Shown: positions 27,796-35,642, numbered from the stretch's first letter. The stretch: 64,000 nucleotides of DNA from Occultella aeris (GCF_902703175.1 NZ_CACRYJ010000030.1:1-64000), one strand, 5' to 3'. Translations and numbers: made by a program. The notes: a model not told the origin generated them from the letters alone.

Positions 27796-29055
27796 ATGGG
27801 CGGCATGGAGACGTCGGAGCCGAGCACGGCCGCACGCGAGTCACGTGATCTCGAGGATCTCACCGGCCCGGGTCGCGTCGACATCGTGCGGGCTGCGCTG
27901 CTCGGGATCACCCCCGCCGACGGCGCGGCTCCGGTGGCCGTCCAACTGCACCTGTCCGTCGAGGTCGACCGGGTCCACCACCGTCCGGGAGCCGGGGTCT
28001 CCGTGGGCTACCGCGTCGGTTACGACGGGGGCGGTGGTCGGGTCAACGAATACCTCGTCGCAAGCACGGCGCCGCGGCTGCCCGAGTCCGATCAGGTCGC
28101 CCTGCTCGAGGACGGCGACAGGCAGGTGCGGGTCTGGCGCCACCCGCACGACCCGGCCCTGCCAGGGCTGGCGCAGGCGTGTGACGCCGAGACGGTGGCG
28201 CGGTGGCTCACCGACATCGGACGCCATCCGGCCGGGCCGGTCCGGCTCGATCTGGTCAGCTACCGGCCCAGCCGGCGCGCGGTGCTGCGCGCGGGTGCCG
28301 GCACCGATGCCGTGTTCGTGAAGGTGCTGGCGCCGCGACGGGTCGACGCCCTGCGTCGCAGGCACGAGGTGCTGACCGGGGCGGGTGTGCCCGCGCCGCG
28401 GGTCCTGGCTCAACCAGGGCCGGGGGTGCTCGTGACCGAGCGGGCACCGGGTCATGCCCTGGCGGAGGCGATCGCCGGGGCGCTGACGAACCCGGCCGGG
28501 CTACCCGGACCCGAGGTACTGGAGTCCTGGCTGGACTCGCTCCCCGCTGCGGTCACGGAGCTTCCGGCCCGGCCGTCCTGGGCGGATCGGATCGACTTCC
28601 ACGCCGAGGCCGCCCGGGCCGCACTGCCGGCCGAGGCGGACCGGATCACCCGCCTCGAGACCGGTATCGCCGGGCTGCTCGCGCGGAGCCCGGACCGGCC
28701 AGCGGTACCCACGCATGGCGACTTCTACGAGGCGAACGTGTTCACGGCCGACGGTGCGGTCACCGCCGTCATCGACGTGGACTCGCTCGGTCCCGGGCGG
28801 CGCGCGGACGATCTGGGCACCTTGCTCGGCCACGTCGCCGTGCTGCCCGCGCTCGCGCCGCGCGTCTACGCACACGTGCCCGGGATCCTCCGGGAGTGGA
28901 CGGCCTACTTCGAGACGCGGGCGGATCCCGTGGAGCTGCGGGCGCGCACCGCCGCCGTGGTGCTCTCCCTCGCGGCCGGGACCTCCCCGGAACAGGGCCT
29001 TGCGCGGCTCGCGGTCGCCGAGGCATGGCACACCGACGCGCAGCAGCGAACATGA
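27796..29055 (+). CDS. APH/CHK-fold phosphotransferase family protein
   Basis: The 419-residue protein has a C-terminal kinase-like half with the Brenner motif THGDFYEANVF and metal-binding IDVDSLGPG, the signature of aminoglycoside/choline/homoserine kinase folds. The N-terminal 180 residues contain a region with QLHLSVEVDR and VRVWRHPHDP that I do not recognise as a named domain. The ATG at 27796 follows GGAGG at 7 nt. There is no evidence that it confers antibiotic resistance; the natural substrate is unknown. It lies downstream of regulatory copy 1 and upstream of the small-protein array. Confidence 0.75.
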   Translation: MGGMETSEPSTAARESRDLEDLTGPGRVDIVRAALLGITPADGAAPVAVQLHLSVEVDRVHHRPGAGVSVGYRVGYDGGGGRVNEYLVASTAPRLPESDQVALLEDGDRQVRVWRHPHDPALPGLAQACDAETVARWLTDIGRHPAGPVRLDLVSYRPSRRAVLRAGAGTDAVFVKVLAPRRVDALRRRHEVLTGAGVPAPRVLAQPGPGVLVTERAPGHALAEAIAGALTNPAGLPGPEVLESWLDSLPAAVTELPARPSWADRIDFHAEAARAALPAEADRITRLETGIAGLLARSPDRPAVPTHGDFYEANVFTADGAVTAVIDVDSLGPGRRADDLGTLLGHVAVLPALAPRVYAHVPGILREWTAYFETRADPVELRARTAAVVLSLAAGTSPEQGLARLAVAEAWHTDAQQRT

Positions 29056-29094
29056 GAGTTCTCTCATCCGGGTCTTCGCGTGTTCTCATCCTCG
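29052..29094 (+). promoter_or_regulatory. Composite regulatory element, copy 2
   Basis: Perfect palindrome ATGAGAG-TT-CTCTCAT at 29052-29067 (it overlaps the stop of the APH-fold gene). It is fused to three 11-nt steps starting 29062, 29073 and 29084 (TCTCATC, TCTTCGC, TCTCATC). A -10-like CAGGCT begins 16 nt after the third step starts. Confidence 0.8.
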
Positions 29095-29137
29095 CGTGGC
29101 AGGCTGGCGGGGTCCGACCGGGAGAGCGAGGTGACGC

Positions 29138-29494
29138 ATGCGCAAGCGAGCGGCATGGATGGTGACCGGAGCGCTGGGCCTCGCCGGGATGGCCGGAGGG
29201 TCGATCGCGCTCGTCTGGGACCCGATCGGTGACGAGTCGTTGCCGGGCGTCGGCATCACCGCACCGGACCAGGGTCAGGCAGCGACGGGTGACCTCGCCG
29301 ACCCGGCGCTGCAGGACCCGGCGACGGTGGCCCCGGTCAGCGCGGTGACCGCGATCACGGCCGCCTCGGCATCCGACCCGGCGGCTACCGACGACGAGCC
29401 GTCCGCACCGTCACCGGTGGCTCAGGCCTCGCCCGTCTCGGCCCAGACCCCCGCCACGGTCGACTCCGCTCGGTCCGCAGGCTCCGCCGACTGA
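29138..29494 (+). CDS. Small exported Ala/Pro/Ser-rich protein, paralogue 1
   Basis: A 118-residue protein starting MRKRAAWMVTGALG: basic n-region and hydrophobic core like a signal peptide or anchor, but without the AxA-D site of its paralogues (it continues IALVWDP). The rest is disordered and contains DPATVAPVSAVTAITA, APSPVAQASPVSAQ and a terminal SAGSAD, each matched in the other family members. GAGG precedes the ATG by 6 nt. I do not recognise the family. A cell-surface or wall-linked role is inferred only from the export signal and composition. Confidence 0.72.
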   Translation: MRKRAAWMVTGALGLAGMAGGSIALVWDPIGDESLPGVGITAPDQGQAATGDLADPALQDPATVAPVSAVTAITAASASDPAATDDEPSAPSPVAQASPVSAQTPATVDSARSAGSAD

Positions 29495-29530
29495 TCCAGA
29501 TCGAACCGCCCCTGCGGGGCCCACCACGAT

Positions 29531-29556
29531 CGCCCGACGGCACCGGCCGTCGGGCG
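29531..29556 (+). terminator. Hairpin terminator after paralogue 1
   Basis: CGCCCGACGGC (29531-29541) pairs perfectly with GCCGTCGGGCG (29546-29556) over the loop ACCG. Confidence 0.85.
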
Positions 29557-29570
29557 TTCGTCCTTGGCGG

Positions 29571-29613
29571 GTGAGAGAGCTTTCATCTTGGTCTCCTTGT
29601 GGCCTCATCGGCG
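29571..29613 (+). promoter_or_regulatory. Composite regulatory element, copy 3
   Basis: GTGAGAG-AG-CTTTCAT (29571-29586) is a degenerate palindrome. The three 11-nt steps are well kept at 29581, 29592 and 29603 (TTTCATC, TCTCCTT, CCTCATC). AACTGT begins 16 nt after the third step starts. Confidence 0.75.
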
Positions 29614-29686
29614 CGCGGAACTGTGTCGGGTGTCAGCAAGTGGATCGCGGTCCCGTCGTGGGATCTCCGAACGTGGAGGAAGCATC

Positions 29687-30145
29687 ATGAACAAGCGCAC
29701 TGCATGGATCGTCACGGGAACGTTGGGTGTTGTGGCCGTGGCCGGCGGGGCTGTCGCTGCGTCGGCGGACTCGATGGGTCCGGCACCGGCTCCGGCTCCG
29801 GAGCAGTCGACGACGCAGACCGCTTCCGTGGCGTCGGCGGCGGCCCCTTCGGCGGCTTCGCCTGCGGCGCCGGCGACTCCTGCGGCGCCGGCGTCTCCCG
29901 CACCGGCCGCGACGGACCCGGCCACGGTGGACCCGGGCAGTGCGGTGTCGGCGGTGACCGCGATCAGCGCGGTGTCGGCGCAATCGGCCCAGTCGGCGCC
30001 GGCGAGCCCGGCCTCGGCTCCGTCTGCGGTGTCCGCGCCGTCGCCGGTCGCGAGCCCGGTCTCGGCGCCGAGTCCGGTGTCCGCGCAGAGTCCGGCCTCG
30101 CCGGCGAGCCCGGCGAGCGCCGCGTCGGCCAGCTCCGGCGACTGA
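29687..30145 (+). CDS. Small exported Ala/Pro/Ser-rich protein, paralogue 2
   Basis: A 152-residue protein. MNKRTAWIVTGTLG and the following hydrophobic core to about residue 26 form a signal peptide ending ASA-D, a good signal-peptidase site. The mature part is low-complexity (Ala, Pro, Ser) with DPATVDPGSAVSAVTAISAV and SPVSAPSPVSAQSPAS segments and ends in SSGD. GGAGGA lies 6 nt before the ATG. Only three residues differ from paralogue 4. No enzymatic motif, cysteine or lipobox is present. Unknown family; probably secreted, intrinsically disordered. Confidence 0.75.
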   Translation: MNKRTAWIVTGTLGVVAVAGGAVAASADSMGPAPAPAPEQSTTQTASVASAAAPSAASPAAPATPAAPASPAPAATDPATVDPGSAVSAVTAISAVSAQSAQSAPASPASAPSAVSAPSPVASPVSAPSPVSAQSPASPASPASAASASSGD

Positions 30146-30184
30146 GCCCGGCGCCGGCCGGCGCGCCGCAGGACCGCAACGACG

Positions 30185-30216
30185 AACGCCCGACGGCACC
30201 CACGCCGTCGGGCGTT
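30185..30216 (+). terminator. Hairpin terminator after paralogue 2
   Basis: AACGCCCGACGGC (30185-30197) pairs perfectly with GCCGTCGGGCGTT (30204-30216), loop ACCCAC. Confidence 0.9.
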
Positions 30217-30248
30217 CCGCATGGCCGGGTTGGGTCCGAGCCCCGAAG

Positions 30249-30291
30249 ATGAGAGTTCTCTCATCATCTGCTCCTCAACGTCTCATCAACC
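30249..30291 (+). promoter_or_regulatory. Composite regulatory element, copy 4
   Basis: Perfect palindrome ATGAGAG-TT-CTCTCAT at 30249-30264, then 11-nt steps at 30259, 30270 and 30281 (TCTCATC, GCTCCTC, TCTCATC). GAGACT begins 16 nt after the third step starts. Confidence 0.8.
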
Positions 30292-30352
30292 GTCCCGAGA
30301 CTGGACGCAGTCGAGAGCCGCCGATCGCGGCGCACGAACGAGGAGCGAAGAG

Positions 30353-30727
30353 TTGAACAAGCGAACCGCATGGATGGTCACCGGGGCACTGGGAGTCGTC
30401 GGTGTGGCTGGTGCGTCGATCGCCGCGGCGGCCGACAACCGCACCGGGGACGACCTGCCCGGCGTGAGCATCACGGTGCCCAGCCAGTCGCCCTCACCGG
30501 TCGAGACACCGGCCCCTGCGCCTGCCCCCACGAACCCCGCAACGGTGGATCCGGGTAGTGCCGTGACCGTCGTCAGCGCGCCCAGCCCGGCCGCACCGGC
30601 CCCGGTGGCACCCACCCCCGCACCCGCCCCGGCCCCGACCAGTTCCGCGCCGTCGCCGGTGGCCCAGGCCTCGCCGGTGTCGGCGGTGTCTGCGGTCTCG
30701 GCAGTGTCCGCCGACTCGGGGGACTGA
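30353..30727 (+). CDS. Small exported Ala/Pro/Ser-rich protein, paralogue 3
   Basis: A 124-residue protein from a TTG start that follows AGGAG at 7 nt. The first residues (NKRTAWMVTGALGVVGVAG) and an AAA-D cleavage site match the family. The segment DLPGVSITVPSQ resembles paralogue 1, and NPATVDPGSAVTVV and APSPVAQASPVSAVSAVSAV resemble all members; it ends in DSGD. This mosaic relationship suggests an old family rather than one recent burst. No known domain. Confidence 0.72.
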   Translation: MNKRTAWMVTGALGVVGVAGASIAAAADNRTGDDLPGVSITVPSQSPSPVETPAPAPAPTNPATVDPGSAVTVVSAPSPAAPAPVAPTPAPAPAPTSSAPSPVAQASPVSAVSAVSAVSADSGD

Positions 30728-30739
30728 AGCTCATCACGG

Positions 30740-30772
30740 CGTCGGGTGGCCGCCCGTCGGGGTCACCCGACG
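30740..30772 (+). terminator. Hairpin after paralogue 3
   Basis: CGTCGGGTG (30740-30748) pairs with CACCCGACG (30764-30772) over a 15-nt loop that can pair further. Confidence 0.6.
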
Positions 30773-30811
30773 TTCGTGTGCCCGGCCCGCGCCCCAGTTC
30801 CTCGGTCATGG

Positions 30812-30854
30812 GTGAGAGAGGGCTCATCTTCGTCTCCTTGTGGCCTCATCCGGC
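30812..30854 (+). promoter_or_regulatory. Composite regulatory element, copy 5
   Basis: GTGAGAG-AG-GGCTCAT (30812-30827) is a degenerate palindrome. The 11-nt steps at 30822, 30833 and 30844 (GCTCATC, TCTCCTT, CCTCATC) are intact. GATCGT begins 16 nt after the third step starts. It is most like copy 3, in line with the gene duplication. Confidence 0.75.
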
Positions 30855-30929
30855 GGCGGGATCGTGATGGGTGTCAGCAGGACTCGGAGGTTCCGCCGCT
30901 GGGCGGGACCGGATAGTGGAGGAAGCATC

Positions 30930-31388
30930 ATGAACAAGCGCACTGCGTGGATCGTCACGGGAACGTTGGGTGTTGTGGCCGTGGCCGGCGGGGCTGTCGC
31001 TGCGTCGGCGGACTCGATGGGTCCGGCTCCGGCTCCGGCTCCGGAGCAGTCGGTTACGCAGACCACGTCGGCGGCGTCGGCGGCGGCCCCTTCGGCGGCT
31101 TCGCCTGCGGCGCCGGCGACTCCTGCGGCGCCGGCGTCTCCCGCACCGGCCGCGACGGACCCGGCCACGGTGGACCCGGGCAGTGCGGTGTCGGCGGTGA
31201 CCGCGATCAGCGCGGTGTCGGCGCAATCGGCCCAGTCGGCGCCGGCGAGCCCGGCCTCGGCTCCGTCTGCGGTGTCCGCGCCGTCGCCGGTCGCGAGCCC
31301 GGTCTCGGCGCCGAGTCCGGTGTCCGCGCAGAGTCCGGCCTCGCCGGCGAGCCCGGCGAGCGCCGCGTCGGCCAGCTCCGGCGACTGA
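30930..31388 (+). CDS. Small exported Ala/Pro/Ser-rich protein, paralogue 4
   Basis: A 152-residue near-copy of paralogue 2, with the same signal peptide, AxA-D cleavage site and disordered mature region. The only differences I see are T42V, A46T and V48A-type changes just after the PAPAPEQS segment. It has GGAGGA 6 nt before the ATG. It is the last gene before the convergent two-component system. Confidence 0.75.
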   Translation: MNKRTAWIVTGTLGVVAVAGGAVAASADSMGPAPAPAPEQSVTQTTSAASAAAPSAASPAAPATPAAPASPAPAATDPATVDPGSAVSAVTAISAVSAQSAQSAPASPASAPSAVSAPSPVASPVSAPSPVSAQSPASPASPASAASASSGD

Positions 31389-31427
31389 GCCCGGCGCCGG
31401 CCGGCGCGCCGCAGGACCGCAACGACG

Positions 31428-31459
31428 AACGCCCGACGGCACCCACGCCGTCGGGCGTT
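31428..31459 (+). terminator. Hairpin terminator after paralogue 4
   Basis: Same 13-bp stem and ACCCAC loop as at 30185-30216. Confidence 0.9.
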
Positions 31460-31514
31460 CCGCTTTCGGTACGGACCCGCAGACCATCGCGTCCTCAGCG
31501 TCAGGCGCACGGCT

Positions 31515-31566
31515 CCGACGCCGTCGGGTCCCTACGTCTCGTGGGTGCGGCACCGACGCCGTCGGG
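31515..31566. repeat. Two copies of a 14-nt self-complementary motif
   Basis: CCGACGCCGTCGGG occurs at 31515-31528 and 31553-31566 between the convergent small-protein and response-regulator genes. They look like short terminator stems related to the CGCCCGACGGC hairpins nearby and may end the leftward two-component transcript. Confidence 0.5.
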
Positions 31567-31595
31567 CGGCACCCGCCAGAGCGTCGCCTCGGGAC

Positions 31596-32255
31596 TCAGC
31601 GCAGTCGGTAGCCCATCCCGCGCACCGTCTCGAAGCGCTCAGCGCCGAGCTTCTTGCGCAGGTAACGCACGTACACATCCACGACGTTCGAGCCAGGGTC
31701 GAAGTCGTAGCCCCAGACCCGGGAGAGCAGTTGCTCGCGGGTCAGTACCTGGCCGGGATTGCGCAGGAACGTCTCGGCGAGGGTGAACTCCCGCGCCGAG
31801 AGGTCCACCTCTGTGGTTCCGGCGCGAGCGCGGCGCGAGCGCAGGTCGAGGGAGAGATCGCCGTGCACGAGGGTGGTGGGCTCGGCCGCGCCGCCCTCGG
31901 ACCGCAACCGCAGCCGGACCCGGGCGAGGAGCTCCTCGAACCGGAACGGCTTGGCCATGTAGTCGTCGGCGCCGCCCTCCAGGCCGGCCACCGTGTCGGT
32001 GACCGAGTTCCGTGCGGTCAGGATGATCACCGGGAAGGTGACGTTCATCGCGCGTACCTGGCGCAGTACCGCGAAGCCGTCCATGTCCGGCAGGCCGAGG
32101 TCGAGGATCATGAGATCGAAGTCGCCGGTGCTCGCGAGGTCCACGGCCTCCCGACCGGTGGTGACGGCGGTCGGCGCGTACCCGGCGGACCGCAGCCCCT
32201 TCGCGACGAACGACGAGATCCGGGTCTCGTCCTCAGCGATCAGGATCTGGCTCAT
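31596..32255 (-). CDS. OmpR/PhoB-family response regulator
   Basis: The 219 residues form a receiver domain with acidic E8/D9-E10 residues, phospho-acceptor Asp52 (LMILDLGLP), a T/A-type switch (ILTARN) and KPF lysine near 103. A winged-helix DNA-binding domain of the OmpR/PhoB type follows (DLSAREFTLAE to VRGMGYRLR). Members bind tandem 11-nt direct repeats. Its ATG overlaps the histidine-kinase stop by four bases. The repeated elements with 11-nt steps upstream of the adjacent small genes are its most likely targets (inference). Confidence 0.93.
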   Translation of the reverse strand: MSQILIAEDETRISSFVAKGLRSAGYAPTAVTTGREAVDLASTGDFDLMILDLGLPDMDGFAVLRQVRAMNVTFPVIILTARNSVTDTVAGLEGGADDYMAKPFRFEELLARVRLRLRSEGGAAEPTTLVHGDLSLDLRSRRARAGTTEVDLSAREFTLAETFLRNPGQVLTREQLLSRVWGYDFDPGSNVVDVYVRYLRKKLGAERFETVRGMGYRLR

Positions 32256-33784
32256 CGGCGCTCCAGGGCGGTGGTGCTCGGCGCGTCGCCGGCGGGGGAG
32301 GGGGTCTCGGGCGGTTCGTCGGTGGCGTCGGAGTCGGTCGAATCGGCGTCGGTACTCTCGGACTCTGCCACGAGGGGCAGGTAGAGGCTCACCGTGGTGC
32401 CCTTGCCGATCCTGGACTCCACCGCCGTACGGCCACCGTGCGCGACGGCGATCGAGCGCACGATGGTCAGGCCGAGACCGGAGCCCTCGGCGGGGCTGCC
32501 GGCGCGTTCGAAGCGGTCGAAGATCCTGTCCAGGTGTTGCGGTGCGATCCCGACGCCCTCGTCGCGGACCCAGAGCCGCACCTCGGTGTGCGTCGCCGAG
32601 CTGCCCAGGGCGATGGTGGACCCCGGCTCGGAGAACTTCACCGCGTTCGACGCGAGCTGGAGCAGTGCTTGGGTGATCCGGCGGGGATCGATCTCGGCGG
32701 TGACATCGGCGAGTCCGTCGAGGACCCAGCGGCGGTCCGCCAGCGTGCGGGCCTTGGTGAGGACCTCGTCGGTGAGGAGCGCGATGTCCGTGGGTTCGGC
32801 CATGACGAAGTCGGGTCGGCCCGCCTTCGCCAGCGTGACCAGGTCCTCCACCAGGCCGTTCATCCGGTCGAGCTCGTCGAGGACGAGCTCCTTCGTGGCG
32901 GCGGCGTCCGCGGGGTCTGCCGCATCCATGAGTTCGAGGTGACCGCGGACGATGGTCAGCGGCGTGCGCAACTCGTGCCCGACGTCGTCGAGCAGTTGGC
33001 GCTGGGACCCGAACGCATCCTCCAGGCGAGCAAGCATGCTGTTCACAGTCTCCGTCAGCACGGCGAGATCGTCGTTGCCCACCACCGCGATCCGTCGCGA
33101 GAGGTCGCTGGAGTTGGAGATCTCAGCGGCCGTCGTCCGCAGGAGTCTGATCGGTTCGAGGAGGCTACCGACCACGAACCAGCCGATGATGGCCATCCAG
33201 ACGATCGCGCCGAGCGCGACCAGGGCGTAGGTGCGGAACGTCGCACCCAACTCAGCGTGCTCGGCGTCGAGGTTCCAGGCGAGCACGAGCGCCCCGGGCA
33301 CGCCGCCCGGTTCCGGGGCGACCGGCACGGCTGCGACGTAGTAGTTCCGCACGTCCGTGCTGACCTGCAGGTACCGACCTCTTTCCCAGCTGGACGCAGC
33401 GGAGACGGCGGCGGCGAGCCCGGGGTCATCCGCAAGCCATTGCTGCGTCGGACCGACTTGGGCGACCTGGTCCACCTCCGAGCCGAGCATCGAGAACATG
33501 GCCTCGTTCTCTTGCACCACCATCCGGCTCAGAGCGGTGCGCAGCAGCGCGCTCGCCGTAGCGAATGGACCGCCAGTCGCAGGGTCGATGCCCTCCGTCG
33601 CAAGCGTCTCGAACTCGGCCATCGAGTCCTGCAACACGGCCTTGACCCGGTCGTCGGTGCGTTGGGTCTCGAGGATGTAGGCCGTCGTGCCGGCGAGGGC
33701 GACCGTGAGGGTCGTGAGCAGCACGAGGGCGACCATGACCCGGGTGCGCACCGAGGCGCGCAGGCGGGAACGTCGGGTGGCCAT
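32252..33784 (-). CDS. Membrane sensor histidine kinase
   Basis: The 510-residue protein has a basic start, helix 1 (about 15-37), an extracytoplasmic sensor region of about 150 residues, helix 2 (about 185-206) and a HAMP linker. A HisKA dimerisation helix follows with phospho-acceptor His270 (DDVGHELRTPL), then an HATPase domain (N380 N-box, DEGVGIA, GSGLGLTIV). An acidic Ser/Asp/Thr-rich tail of about 40 residues ends it. The ATG at 33784 begins MATRRSRL; the upstream open frame runs into the tRNA-Trp promoter region. It signals to the overlapping response regulator. The sensor shows no named domain, so the stimulus is unknown. Confidence 0.92.
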   Translation of the reverse strand: MATRRSRLRASVRTRVMVALVLLTTLTVALAGTTAYILETQRTDDRVKAVLQDSMAEFETLATEGIDPATGGPFATASALLRTALSRMVVQENEAMFSMLGSEVDQVAQVGPTQQWLADDPGLAAAVSAASSWERGRYLQVSTDVRNYYVAAVPVAPEPGGVPGALVLAWNLDAEHAELGATFRTYALVALGAIVWMAIIGWFVVGSLLEPIRLLRTTAAEISNSSDLSRRIAVVGNDDLAVLTETVNSMLARLEDAFGSQRQLLDDVGHELRTPLTIVRGHLELMDAADPADAAATKELVLDELDRMNGLVEDLVTLAKAGRPDFVMAEPTDIALLTDEVLTKARTLADRRWVLDGLADVTAEIDPRRITQALLQLASNAVKFSEPGSTIALGSSATHTEVRLWVRDEGVGIAPQHLDRIFDRFERAGSPAEGSGLGLTIVRSIAVAHGGRTAVESRIGKGTTVSLYLPLVAESESTDADSTDSDATDEPPETPSPAGDAPSTTALERR

Positions 33785-33849
33785 CGGTCGATTATCCCGT
33801 AACCGTGACCCGGGCGCTGGCGGGTCGGAGGTGAGGCGCGGCACACGGG

Positions 33850-33879
33850 TTCGACCCATGGCGCGGACTCCCGTACACT
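33850..33879 (+). promoter_or_regulatory. Promoter of tRNA-Trp/secE
   Basis: TCGACC (33851-33856) and TACACT (33874-33879) are 17 nt apart, upstream of tRNA-Trp and the secE-nusG operon. Confidence 0.6.
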
Positions 33880-33961
33880 CGTCCGAGGTGGTTGACGCCC
33901 GCCATGATGGAACACGCCCGCGAGGAGCTGTGATCCGCAGTTCGGGCGGCACTCATTGCAA

Positions 33962-34034
33962 AGGGTAGTGGCGCAATTGGTAGCGCACCGGTCTCCAAAA
34001 CCGGCGGTTGAGGGTTCGAGTCCCTCCTGCCCTG
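33962..34034 (+). tRNA. tRNA-Trp (CCA)
   Basis: AGGGTAG (33962-33968) pairs with CTGCCCT (34027-34033) including one T-G pair; discriminator G at 34034. The anticodon stem-loop CCGGT-CTCCAAA-ACCGG gives CCA. The terminal CCA is not encoded. The location just before secE is the usual actinobacterial one. Confidence 0.97.
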
Positions 34035-34091
34035 CACATCTCGCTCGATCGCCGGTCGAGCCAGCACACACGAACGAGTTGGGGAACATCT

Positions 34092-34703
34092 GTGAGCACA
34101 CCCACGAACCCGGAGTCGGGCGAACCCGACGGCGGCGAACGTGGCGACGTCACCGACCCCACGGAGGGTGTCACCCCAGGTGACACCGACGGTTCGGCGG
34201 ACGTGAGCGAGGAATCGGTGGACGAGGCGGTCGACGCCGAGATTCCCGCCGATGACGAGGCCGAGGTTCCCGCCGAGGACGCCGATGCGAGCGCCGACGA
34301 GATCTCGACCGACCAGGCCGCGGCCACCTCGAGCCGCAGGGGCCGGTCCGAGCGCACCGCATCGGACTCCGCCGAGAAGTCGGCGACGAGGTCCGGGTCG
34401 TCGAAGTCCTCGGTTCGTTCCTCCTCGAGCAAGGCCGTGGCCGCGTCGGCGAGTGCCGGCAAGGGCCGGGCTACGCGCAGTCGCGCGGAGGCCGAGCGTG
34501 AGGTGCGGCCGAACGTGTTCGCGAGGATCGCGCTCTTCGTCCGCCAGGTCATCGCCGAGCTCAGGAAGGTCGTCACCCCGACCCGGTCGGAGCTGCTGAC
34601 ATTCATCGCCGTTGTCGTGGTGTTCGTGCTGATCGTCATGGCATATGTCGGTGTGCTGGACTTCGCGATCGGCAAGCTGGTGCTCTGGGCGTTCGGCGCC
34701 TAG
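34092..34703 (+). CDS. secE: Preprotein translocase subunit SecE
   Basis: SecE stabilises SecY in the Sec translocon. The conserved core is the last 60 residues or so, FARIALFVRQVIAELRKVV plus one membrane helix. Before it lies an unusually long (about 140-residue) acidic then Ser/Arg-rich extension. The GTG at 34092 follows GGGGAAC. The extension is continuous, in frame and codon-typical, so it looks genuine rather than a start error. nusG follows. Confidence 0.92.
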   Translation: MSTPTNPESGEPDGGERGDVTDPTEGVTPGDTDGSADVSEESVDEAVDAEIPADDEAEVPAEDADASADEISTDQAAATSSRRGRSERTASDSAEKSATRSGSSKSSVRSSSSKAVAASASAGKGRATRSRAEAEREVRPNVFARIALFVRQVIAELRKVVTPTRSELLTFIAVVVVFVLIVMAYVGVLDFAIGKLVLWAFGA

Positions 34704-34850
34704 CGCGGCAGCCATCCCGGCTGCCTGGAGACCACTCCGGTATGGCGCCGGCGGTACGAAGCGGGACAATGACGAGGTCGGGAAGGTTCCGATCTCGACG
34801 AAGCATGCAGGATCATCGAGCAGGACAAGACGAGGGAAGCAGGTCAGGAC

Positions 34851-35642
34851 GTGTCTGAAGAGACCCGCGACGTGGACGAGACGGTCGACGTCGTCGAGGA
34901 GGTCGGCGCCGAGGGCGTGGACTCCGCCGACGGTGCGGACTCCGCGGACATCGCCGAGGACTCGGCCGTGTCCGACGGCGAGGCCGACGCAGTGGACGAG
35001 GCCGTGGTCGAGGACGTGGCCGCAGTCGAGGACGAGGACGAGGACCCGCTGGTCGCGTTCCGCCGTGAGCTGCGCTCGCTCCCCGGTGACTGGTACGTGA
35101 TCCACTCCTACGCCGGCTACGAGAACCGCGTGAAGGTCAACCTCGAGTCCCGGATCCAGTCCCTCAACATGGAGGACTACATCTTCCAGGTCGAGGTGCC
35201 CATGGAGGAGGTCGTCGAGATCAAGAACTCCGTGCGCAAGGTGGTCCGCCGGGTGCGGATCCCCAGCTACGTGCTGGTGCGGATGGACCTGACCGACGAG
35301 TCCTGGGGCGCCGTCCGGCACACCCCGGGTGTCACCGGTTTCGTGGGGCACACCCACTCCCCGGTCCCGTTGAGCCTCGATGAGGTCATGTCGATGCTCG
35401 CCACGACGGTGGAGCAGAAGGCCCCGACCGCGACCGGTGGACGCACCACCGCCGCCAGCCCAGCCGTGCAGGTCGACTTCACCGTCGGCGAATCGGTCAC
35501 CGTCACCGACGGCCCGTTCGACACCCTGCCGGCCACCATCTCCGAGATCAACGCCGAGGGCCAGAAGCTCAAGGTGCTGGTCTCGATCTTCGGCCGCGAG
35601 ACTCCCGTCGAGCTGTCGTTCAACCAGGTCGCCAAGATCTGA
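34851..35642 (+). CDS. nusG: Transcription termination/antitermination factor NusG
   Basis: NusG binds RNA polymerase and links it to Rho or ribosomes. The 263 residues comprise an acidic N-terminal extension of about 75, the NGN domain ([15 protein letters not shown] onward, to about 180) and a KOW domain ([19 protein letters not shown], about 212-263). The start is GTG at 34851. The acidic extension is longer than in enterobacteria, as in many actinobacteria. Confidence 0.96.
   Translation: MSEETRDVDETVDVVEEVGAEGVDSADGADSADIAEDSAVSDGEADAVDEAVVEDVAAVEDEDEDPLVAFRRELRSLPGDWYVIHSYAGYENRVKVNLESRIQSLNMEDYIFQVEVPMEEVVEIKNSVRKVVRRVRIPSYVLVRMDLTDESWGAVRHTPGVTGFVGHTHSPVPLSLDEVMSMLATTVEQKAPTATGGRTTAASPAVQVDFTVGESVTVTDGPFDTLPATISEINAEGQKLKVLVSIFGRETPVELSFNQVAKI

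Larger units (their letters stand above)
29673..30216 (+). repeat. Duplicated unit, copy A
   Basis: This 544-bp unit (ribosome-binding site, gene and terminator) recurs at 30916-31459, offset by exactly 1243 bp. I count about nine differences, all within the first 180 nt. The remainder looks identical by eye. Confidence 0.9.
30916..31459 (+). repeat. Duplicated unit, copy B
   Basis: Second copy of the 544-bp unit at 29673-30216. The flanks diverge immediately upstream of the ribosome-binding site and after the terminator, which marks the edges of the duplication or of a gene-conversion tract. Confidence 0.9.

Noticed and set aside
27796-29055. Aminoglycoside-resistance gene
   Set aside because: Only the general APH/CHK kinase motifs are present. 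The fold serves many substrates and there is no resistance context.
29531-31566. Repeated CGCCCGACGGC/GCCGTCGGGCG stems as a CRISPR-like or mobile repeat
   Set aside because: They are unevenly spaced, lie at gene ends and are self-complementary. Terminators explain them; there are no spacers or cas genes.
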